In this document: piece after piece, positions 1-4,631 of the stretch
How positions within the stretch are numbered: position 1 is the stretch's first letter
Layout of the letters: every line of letters begins with the position of its first letter
Translations under genes and position numbers: made by a program
The notes under the pieces: model-generated
What the model was told of the DNA's origin: nothing
Databases searched by the model: none
The model's input: the letters and a program-made list of their open reading frames with translations, nothing else
Assembly (NCBI GenBank): GCA_035515515.1
Contig: DATJBC010000148.1
Location: 1-7,291 of the forward strand
Direction of reading: 5' to 3'
Length of the DNA stretch: 7,291 nt
DNA from: DATJBC01 sp035515515
GTDB taxonomy: Bacteria; Actinomycetota; Acidimicrobiia; Acidimicrobiales; UBA8190

Positions 1-351
1 AGCCACGCGCCTGACGAGATCGTGCGCGACGAGGACGGCCTGCACTGCGACCGCATGTACCGCCACGACACCCACACGCAGGTGCTCCTGGCCCTGAACG
101 GGCCGTCGGTGCTGGCCGTGGCGCCCGCCGACGCCGATCTCACCACCGAGGCCGGTCTCGATTCGGTGCGGGCCTTTCGCTTGGAGACGATGGACGCGGT
201 GGTGCTGCACCGGGGCACGTGGCATTGGGGGCCGTTCCCCCTCGGCCGCGAGCCGGTCCTGCTGTTCAACGTGCAGGGCCTGGGCTATGCCCGCGACAAC
301 GCGTCGGTCGACCTGAGCGGCGTGGAGCTGGTGGTGGTGGCCGGCGGCTGA
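1..351 (+). CDS. Ureidoglycolate lyase-like cupin protein (3' part)
   Basis: The reading frame is open from base 1 and stops at TGA 349-351, so the N-terminal part lies outside the window; 116 residues remain. The visible part resembles the C-terminal half of the ureidoglycolate lyase (AllA) family, a small RmlC-like cupin that splits ureidoglycolate to glyoxylate and urea in purine/allantoin breakdown. Supporting elements are an early H-x-H-T-Q segment, the block VLHRGTWHWGPFPL, which corresponds to the family's 'YHRNVWHHPLF'-type metal/substrate strand, and the following LLFNVQGLGYARDNASVDL, similar to the family's C-terminal 'D.....DN..' block. A GTG at 22 is inside the gene and not a plausible true start. 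No purine-catabolism neighbour is visible, so the substrate is uncertain; another cupin with the same fold is possible. Confidence 0.6.
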   Translation, partial: SHAPDEIVRDEDGLHCDRMYRHDTHTQVLLALNGPSVLAVAPADADLTTEAGLDSVRAFRLETMDAVVLHRGTWHWGPFPLGREPVLLFNVQGLGYARDNASVDLSGVELVVVAGG

Positions 352-628
352 ACGGGGCGTGCGTGCCCGCGCCAGCAGGCCGCAGTGAGTCCCGACGCGG
401 CGGGCGGGGTCGTCGCGGACCGGGCGCCCTCTGCAGCCTGCTGGGCTCCGGGCCGCCGGGCTGGCGGTCGCGTTGCCCCGTGCCGCGCCCCTACCCGGCG
501 CCGACACCCGGCAATCTCCTCGCCGTGCGCGTGGCGACGGTCACTGAGCGCGGCCGTACACCCGGTCACGTACGGGGGCGCCCGGAGGCGGCGCCACCGT
601 CGCCCAGTGCAGGCAGGTGGAACGCGGT
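352..628. other. Intergenic stretch without a convincing gene
   Basis: Nothing here supports a gene. The open frames are rich in Arg, Ala and Pro, match no family I recognise and look like chance frames in GC-rich DNA. Short G/C complementary segments occur around 440-480, which could terminate the upstream gene, but no stem is longer than about 5 bp and none is followed by a T run. The right end leads into the promoter of the YqgE gene. Confidence 0.5.
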
Positions 629-634
629 CATGAT
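629..634 (+). promoter_or_regulatory. -10 element for leaderless yqgE
   Basis: The hexamer CATGAT (A at position 2, T at position 6, as in TANNNT) ends 6 bases before the ATG at 641. This puts the transcription start on or next to the start codon, the usual layout of leaderless actinobacterial mRNAs. No clear -35 element is visible. The element argues against the upstream GTG at 617 as the start. Confidence 0.4.
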
Positions 635-640
635 CGCGGC

Positions 641-1234
641 ATGTCACCGGGAGGGGCGCCACCGGGCTGGACAGAGCTCCCACTGCGCGGGCGCCTGCTC
701 GTGGCATCGACCAAGCTCGGCGACCCCAACTTCGAGCGCACGGTGATCCTGGTGCTCGACCACGGCGAGGAGGGCGCCCTCGGGGTCGTCCTCAACCGGC
801 CGACGCTGGTGCCCGTGGACGAGATCCTCGACACGTGGGCGGCGCAGGCTTCCATGGCGCGCCCTGACGTCATCTTCCGGGGCGGGCCCGTCTCGCCCGA
901 CGCCGTGATCGGGCTGGCCCGGGCGCCCGCGGCGGTGTCCGGCGCGCTGCCGTGGCGATCGGTGGTCGGCGCCGTGGGGATCGTCGACCTCGCCGTGACG
1001 CCCGGCGCCCAGCCCGTGGTGCCCGAGGGCGTCCGGTTGTTCTCGGGGTACGCCGGGTGGGCGGCCGACCAGCTCGAGGGCGAGCTCGCCGAAGGCGCGT
1101 GGTTCGTGCTGGAGGCGCTCGCCGAGGACGTGTTCTGCGCGCAGCCCGAGCGGCTGTGGCACGACGTGGTGCGCCGCCAGCGCGGGTCGCTCAGGATGCT
1201 CGCCACCTACCCGCCCGATCCCTCGGTGAACTGA
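641..1234 (+). CDS. yqgE: YqgE/AlgH family protein
   Basis: A 197-residue protein of the YqgE/AlgH family (DUF179), close to the family's usual length of about 185. The family's blocks are all present: GRLLVASTKLGDPNFERTVI at residues 17-36, then LDHGEEGALGVVLNRPT to residue 55, FRGGPVSPDAVIGL in the middle, VRLFSGYAGWAADQLEGEL, and a C-terminal LWHDVVRRQRG. The molecular role of the family is not settled; it was linked to alginate regulation in Pseudomonas, but such a role is not expected here. The ATG at 641 is preferred to the in-frame GTG at 617 because it sits 6 bases after a -10-like hexamer and leaves the shorter, more typical N-terminus. No membrane segment or signal peptide is evident. 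It appears to be a single-gene unit, followed by a hairpin. Confidence 0.9.
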   Translation: MSPGGAPPGWTELPLRGRLLVASTKLGDPNFERTVILVLDHGEEGALGVVLNRPTLVPVDEILDTWAAQASMARPDVIFRGGPVSPDAVIGLARAPAAVSGALPWRSVVGAVGIVDLAVTPGAQPVVPEGVRLFSGYAGWAADQLEGELAEGAWFVLEALAEDVFCAQPERLWHDVVRRQRGSLRMLATYPPDPSVN

Positions 1235-1235
1235 C

Positions 1236-1266
1236 GCGCCGCCCCGACCGTCCCTCGGGGGCGCGC
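1236..1266 (+). terminator. Hairpin after yqgE, possible terminator
   Basis: Just after the yqgE stop codon, CCCCGA (1242-1247) pairs with TCGGGG (1255-1260) around a 7-base loop. After a 2x2 mismatch, GCGC (1236-1239) pairs with GCGC (1263-1266). There is no T run, which is common for terminators in such GC-rich genomes, so it is a candidate only. Confidence 0.35.
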
Positions 1267-1276
1267 CGCGGGCCGG

Positions 1277-1282
1277 TACGCT
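1277..1282 (+). promoter_or_regulatory. -10 element upstream of the GNAT gene
   Basis: TACGCT matches TANNNT and ends exactly 7 bases before a GTG at 1290, placing the likely transcription start at that G. The same hexamer-to-start distance is seen before the gene at 3171. No convincing -35 element was found. Confidence 0.5.
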
Positions 1283-1289
1283 GCCGTCG

Positions 1290-1319
1290 GTGGCCACGGT
1301 GGGCGCGGGGCCGAGGTGA
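1290..1319 (+). CDS. Nine-codon leader ORF overlapping the GNAT start
   Basis: The frame GTG GCC ACG GTG GGC GCG GGG CCG AGG TGA encodes MATVGAGPR. It begins at the predicted transcription start, so it would be translated as a leaderless ORF. Its TGA (1317-1319) overlaps the GTG start (1316-1318) of the acetyltransferase as GTGA. This would let terminating ribosomes restart on the main gene. The peptide has no recognisable motif and no run of a single amino acid that would suggest classical attenuation. Such a short frame can arise by chance in GC-rich DNA; the support is the position relative to the -10 and the 4-base overlap. Confidence 0.4.
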   Translation: MATVGAGPR

Positions 1320-1987
1320 GCCCGGGCGACGGCGGGGAGCGCCCTCGTCGCGGCGAGGTCGTCATCAACGGGCCCGGCCACGCGGTGCGCCCGGCCGGCC
1401 CCGCCGACGTGGACGCCTTGGTGGAGGTGCTGGCGCGCGCCTTCGACGACGACCCCGTCCCCACCTGGCTCTTCCGGGGCGAGCGCCGCCGGCGCAAGGG
1501 CCTGCGCCGCTTCTTCGCCATCCAGCTCCGCCACACCTATCTCACGAGCGGCGAGGTGTGGACCACCGACGACCGGGCGGGCGCCTCGCTGTGGGCGCCG
1601 CCCGACAAGGGCCGCCCCGGCTGGCGCGACGTCGCCCGGCTGCTGCCCGTCGTCCCCTACCTCGCCGGCCTGGGGCGCGACGGCGCCGAGGCCGCCCGGC
1701 TGCTCGGCGCGGTGGACGCCGCCCGGCCCCGGGAGCGCCACTGGTACCTGGCCACCTTGGGCACCGACCCCGGCCGCCAGCGCACGGGCGTGGGGTCGGC
1801 GCTCGTGCGGGCCGTGCTCGACCGGGTCGACGCCGAGGGCCTCCCCGCCTACCTGGAGTCGTCGAAGGAGAGCAACCTCGCCTTCTACAACCGCCACGGC
1901 TTCGAGGTCACGGGGGAGATCCACACGCCGCGCGGCGGCCCCACGCTGTGGCTCATGTGGAGGAGGCCGCGCCCGCCCGCGGCGTGA
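1316..1987 (+). CDS. GNAT family N-acetyltransferase
   Basis: A 223-residue GNAT protein, predicted to transfer an acetyl group from acetyl-CoA to an amine that cannot be named from sequence. The N-terminal block AVRPAGPADVDALVEVLARAF (about residues 23-43) is the family's first strand and helix. The acetyl-CoA pyrophosphate-binding motif A is Q155-R-T-G-V-G-S161 with A162, preceded by the strand HWYLATLGTDP. Tyr191 in AFYNRHGFE is in the place of the usual general acid. The middle section is long, as in GNATs with an extra helical part (compare the mycobacterial type with 'W.PP' segments; here SLWAPPDKGRPGW). The GTG at 1316 is chosen for its overlap with the leader ORF and an upstream GGGG at 1307-1310; an in-frame GTG at 1382 would still keep the domain. 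It converges with the LysR gene, with only 22 bases between the two stops. Confidence 0.85.
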   Translation: MSPGDGGERPRRGEVVINGPGHAVRPAGPADVDALVEVLARAFDDDPVPTWLFRGERRRRKGLRRFFAIQLRHTYLTSGEVWTTDDRAGASLWAPPDKGRPGWRDVARLLPVVPYLAGLGRDGAEAARLLGAVDAARPRERHWYLATLGTDPGRQRTGVGSALVRAVLDRVDAEGLPAYLESSKESNLAFYNRHGFEVTGEIHTPRGGPTLWLMWRRPRPPAA

Positions 1988-2016
1988 CCGGCCACCGCGG
2001 CACGCGGCGTCAGCCG
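1980..2016. terminator. Bidirectional hairpin between convergent stops
   Basis: CGGC-g-TGAC (1980-1988) pairs with GTCAGCCG (2009-2016), with one bulged G; an inner stem CCGC (1995-1998)/GCGG (2004-2007) closes a 5-base loop. The stem contains the stop codon of the GNAT gene on one arm and that of the LysR gene on the other. The place, between convergent genes only 22 bases apart, suits a terminator for both strands. There is no T run, so it remains a candidate. Confidence 0.35.
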
Positions 2017-2981
2017 TTGGGCGCCGCCACCGTCCGCAACGAGCCCTCGGCCCGCCGTTGCTCGCCGCTGGGCACGCGCAGCCCCGTGGGCAGCTGGTCG
2101 GGTGAGGCCAGCAGGTCGCGCAGGGTGTCGATGACCGCCCGCGTGGGCGCCGAGGGCAGGCCGCGGCTGCGCAGGGCGATGCCGACGCGCCGCGGCGGGA
2201 GCCCGTCCACGGCCACGTGGCGGAAGCGGGGGCGCAGGTGCGGGGGCACGGCCGTGGCCGGCAGGAGGGCGGGGCCGTAGCCCTCGAAGGTGAGCGAGGC
2301 CAGCAGCCGCACCCCGTCGAGCTCGACGCGCGGCGTGAGCCGCACGCCCGCCGGCTTCAGCGCGGCGTCGATCTCGATGCGAAAGGGCGTGCCCGGCGCG
2401 GGCAGGAGCAGCGCGAAGCGCTCGAGGTCCGCCATGTCGATCTGCTCGATGCCGGCCAGCGGGTCGTCCTCGACCGGCACCACCAGCACGATGTCCTCCT
2501 CGAAGAGTGGCTCGAACACGAGGTCGTGGCCGGGCACGGGGAAGGTGAGCACGGCCATGTCGAAGCGGCCCGCGGCGAGCTGCGGCTCCAACCCCAGCGT
2601 CGTCCCGTCGGCCACCATCAGGTGGAGCTTGGGGTGGCGCTCGGCCAGCTCGGCCAACAGCATGGGGACGAGCCAGCGGGCGGTGGTGCCGATCATGCCC
2701 ACCCGGACGTTGCCGGCCACCGCCTCGCGCAGGGCCCCCACGTCGGCCACCAGGGCGTCGAGCTCGCCCATGACCCGGTAGGCCCGGGCCACCACCACCT
2801 CGCCCTCGGCCGTGAGGCGGCCGGCGGACCGGTTGACCAGCGTGGTCCCGAGCTCCCGCTCGAGCCGGGCGACGTGGGCCGAGATGTTGGACTGCACCGT
2901 GCCCAGGTGGTCGGCCGCCGCCGAGAACGACCCGTGCTCGGACACCGCCACCAGGGCCTGGAGATGGCGCAGCTCCATCAC
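2010..2981 (-). CDS. LysR family transcriptional regulator
   Basis: A 323-residue LysR-type regulator of normal length. Residues 1-60 form the winged helix-turn-helix with the family signature: LRHLQALVAVSEHGSFSAAA, then the recognition helix around VQSNISAHVARLERELG and the wing 'LVNRSAGRLTAEG'. A linker helix follows, and from about residue 92 (NVRVGMIGTTARWLVP) to about 290 the periplasmic-binding-protein-like effector domain. The effector cannot be deduced. The GTG at 2981 is taken as the start because the hexamer TATCAT lies 5 bases upstream, fitting a leaderless mRNA; the adjacent ATG at 2978 would remove just one residue. It is transcribed away from the 6C RNA and the HAD-PlsC gene and shares with them a short AT-rich control region, so autoregulation and control of the divergent transcript are plausible inferences. 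Confidence 0.95.
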   Translation of the reverse strand: MMELRHLQALVAVSEHGSFSAAADHLGTVQSNISAHVARLERELGTTLVNRSAGRLTAEGEVVVARAYRVMGELDALVADVGALREAVAGNVRVGMIGTTARWLVPMLLAELAERHPKLHLMVADGTTLGLEPQLAAGRFDMAVLTFPVPGHDLVFEPLFEEDIVLVVPVEDDPLAGIEQIDMADLERFALLLPAPGTPFRIEIDAALKPAGVRLTPRVELDGVRLLASLTFEGYGPALLPATAVPPHLRPRFRHVAVDGLPPRRVGIALRSRGLPSAPTRAVIDTLRDLLASPDQLPTGLRVPSGEQRRAEGSLRTVAAPNG

Positions 2982-3019
2982 AAATCATGATAGCAACAAT
3001 CTGTAATAGCTGTTTGACT
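2982..3019. promoter_or_regulatory. AT-rich divergent control region (LysR / 6C RNA)
   Basis: Only 12 of these 38 bases are G or C, by far the most AT-rich stretch of the window. On the minus strand TATCAT (2992-2987) is a good -10 for the LysR gene. The direct repeat ATAGC at 2990-2994 and 3006-3010 (16-base period) and the short inverted pair AACA (2995-2998)/TGTT (3011-3014) are possible regulator contacts. They lie between the LysR -10 and the -35 of the RNA promoter. LysR proteins commonly bind such divergent regions next to their own gene; binding here is inferred. Confidence 0.55.
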
Positions 3020-3042
3020 GATCGAGTCCGATCCTTCAGAAT
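3014..3042 (+). promoter_or_regulatory. Sigma70-type promoter of the 6C RNA
   Basis: TTGACT (3014-3019, 5 of 6 bases of TTGACA), a 17-base spacer, and CAGAAT (3037-3042, 4 of 6 bases of TATAAT). This is the best-formed promoter in the window. It predicts a transcription start near 3048-3050, just ahead of the two C-loop hairpins. The short dyad GACT (3016-3019)/AGTC (3025-3028) overlaps its -35 and could be an operator. Confidence 0.65.
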
Positions 3043-3048
3043 GGGACC

Positions 3049-3135
3049 GTAAGACCACAGGTTCCGGACACCCCCCCCTCCGTTCCTGTCGAGTCACTGC
3101 GAAGGGACCGGTCCCCCCGCCGGTCCCTTCGCCGC
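3049..3135 (+). ncRNA. 6C RNA (actinobacterial small RNA)
   Basis: Two consecutive stem-loops with C-rich loops match the defining description of 6C RNA. Hairpin 1: ACAGG (3057-3061) pairs with CCTGT (3085-3089), and after a small internal loop CGGA (3065-3068) pairs with TCCG (3079-3082); the 10-base loop ends in eight C. Hairpin 2: a perfect 13-bp stem, 3099-3111 with 3120-3132, closes the loop TCCCCCCG with six C. Hairpin 2 probably also ends transcription, although no T run follows. The 5' end is set by the upstream promoter, the 3' end by hairpin 2; both are approximate. 6C RNA is a conserved small RNA of Actinobacteria (B11 in Mycobacterium tuberculosis), believed to act on mRNAs through its exposed C loops; effects on growth, cell division and replication have been reported. 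The strand is fixed because the loops are C-rich only on the plus strand. Confidence 0.85.
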
Positions 3136-3157
3136 GTCTGGGCCCGACCTGCGGCGG

Positions 3158-3163
3158 TATCGT
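3158..3163 (+). promoter_or_regulatory. -10 element for leaderless HAD-PlsC gene
   Basis: TATCGT ends exactly 7 bases before the ATG at 3171, so the transcript would begin at or next to the start codon. It lies 25 bases past the last hairpin of the 6C RNA. The downstream genes thus seem to have their own promoter rather than depend on read-through from the RNA. No clear -35 element was found. Confidence 0.5.
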
Positions 3164-3170
3164 CTCGGCC

Positions 3171-4631
3171 ATGGTGACGGCCCGCACGCCGGCGACCCAT
3201 CACCACAACGGCGCGCGGCACCGGCGGGGCGGCGGACGCCGCCGGGACCAGGCGGCGCTGTTCGTCGACCTCGACCGGACCCTGCTGCGGGGGGCGAGCG
3301 GCCTGGTGCTGAGCGCCGCCATGCACGCCGAGGGGCTGTTCGAGGGGCGGCGGTCGCTGCCCGGCGAGCGGCTCCTCTACGGCATCTACGACGTCGTGGG
3401 CGAGAGCCTGGCCTTCATGGCCATGGTGCGCGCCGCGCCCCGCTTCACCCGGGGGTGGCCGGTCGAGTCGGTGTGCCGGGCGGGGGTCCTGGCCGCCGCC
3501 GAGCTGGCCGAGCTGGTGCAGCCCTATGCCCCGGGCGTGCTGGCCGAGCACCGCGCCGAGGGGCGTCTGCTCGTGCTCACCACCACCACCCCTGTCGACC
3601 TGGTGACGCCGTTCGCCGGTCTGCTCGGGTTCGACCACGTCATCGCCACCCGCTACGCGCGCACCGACGGCCGCTACACGGGTGGGATCGACGGTGACTT
3701 CGTGTGGGCCGCGGGCAAGCTGGCCGCCATCCGTCGCTGGGCGGCGCAGTCCAAGGTCGACCTGGAGGCGTCCCACGCCTGTTCCGACAGCGTCTTCGAC
3801 CTCCCCATGCTGAGCGCGGTGGGGCACCCCCACGCCGTGAACCCCGATCGGCGGCTGCGCGCCGTGGCCCGGCTGCGCCGCTGGCCCGTGGAGCGCTGGG
3901 ACAGGCCGGCGGGCGTGCCCGCCTGGGGCGGCATCGAGCCCTATCACCTGCTGCGCCCCGTGGTGCGTCCCGAGGCGTTCCCCTATGCGCGCTTCGACAT
4001 CGACGGCGTCGACCGCGTCCCCCTCCGGGGACCGGTCATCCTGGCCGCCAACCACCGCAGCTACTTCGACGTCGCCGCCCTGGCCATCGTGGCCGCCCGC
4101 CTGGGCCGCCCGGTCCGCTTCCTGGCCAAGCGGGAGGTCTTCGACGCCCCCGTCATCGGCCAGGTGGCCCGGGCCCTGGGGGGCATCCCCGTGGACCGCG
4201 GGACCCGCTCGGACGCGCCGCTGCGCGAGGCGCGACGGGTGCTGGAGGCGGGCGAGGTGCTGGTCATCCTCCCCCAGGGGACGATCCCGCGCGGCGAGGC
4301 CTTCTTCGACCCGGTGCTCGCGGGGAAGTCGGGGACCGCCCGCCTGGCCGCCATGACGGGCGCTCCCGTGGTCCCCGTGGGCCTGTGGGGCACCGAGGAG
4401 GTGTGGCCGCGCTCGGCGCGCCTGCCCAACGTGGCCAACGTCCTGCGCCCACCCACCGTCCGGGTCCGCGTCGGCAAGGCGGTGCCGCTGGGCCTCGAGG
4501 ACGTGGCCGCTGACACCGAGGCCATCATGGCGGCCATCGTGGCGCAGCTCCCCGCGCAGGCCGAGCGCCGCCACGAACCCACCGCGGAGGAGCTGGCCCG
4601 CACCTTCCCGCCCGATCACGCCGACACGTGA
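3171..4631 (+). CDS. HAD-IB phosphatase / PlsC acyltransferase fusion
   Basis: A 486-residue two-domain protein. The N-terminal HAD-IB domain (about residues 28-225) has motif I FVDLDRTLL with nucleophile Asp33 and Asp35, motif II in the Thr run 137-140, motif III Lys183 and motif IV SDSVFDLPML with Asp206 and Asp210, all needed for a SerB-like phosphatase. The C-terminal domain (about 255-470) is a PlsC/LPLAT acyltransferase: NHRSYFD gives the catalytic H295-X4-D300, then GGIPVDRGTR (337-346), LPQGT (367-371) and VPVGLWGTEEVWP. The fusion is known in Actinobacteria (Rv2483c of M. tuberculosis has the same order). The likely role is in phospholipid synthesis: acylation of lysophosphatidate or a similar acceptor at the inner membrane face, with the HAD part removing a phosphate; the true substrates are not known. 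Oddity: Q369 replaces the usual Glu of the F-P-E-G-T motif. The first 27 residues are basic and His/Arg-rich. Its TGA overlaps the next start as GTGA. Confidence 0.9.
   Translation: MVTARTPATHHHNGARHRRGGGRRRDQAALFVDLDRTLLRGASGLVLSAAMHAEGLFEGRRSLPGERLLYGIYDVVGESLAFMAMVRAAPRFTRGWPVESVCRAGVLAAAELAELVQPYAPGVLAEHRAEGRLLVLTTTTPVDLVTPFAGLLGFDHVIATRYARTDGRYTGGIDGDFVWAAGKLAAIRRWAAQSKVDLEASHACSDSVFDLPMLSAVGHPHAVNPDRRLRAVARLRRWPVERWDRPAGVPAWGGIEPYHLLRPVVRPEAFPYARFDIDGVDRVPLRGPVILAANHRSYFDVAALAIVAARLGRPVRFLAKREVFDAPVIGQVARALGGIPVDRGTRSDAPLREARRVLEAGEVLVILPQGTIPRGEAFFDPVLAGKSGTARLAAMTGAPVVPVGLWGTEEVWPRSARLPNVANVLRPPTVRVRVGKAVPLGLEDVAADTEAIMAAIVAQLPAQAERRHEPTAEELARTFPPDHADT

Noticed and set aside
385..633. 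Open frame of 82 codons upstream of yqgE
   Set aside because: Arg/Ala/Pro-rich composition typical of a chance frame in GC-rich DNA; no family resemblance and no promoter or ribosome site.
617..640. GTG at 617 as start of yqgE
   Set aside because: It lies upstream of the likely transcription start set by the hexamer at 629-634; the ATG at 641 gives a more typical N-terminus.
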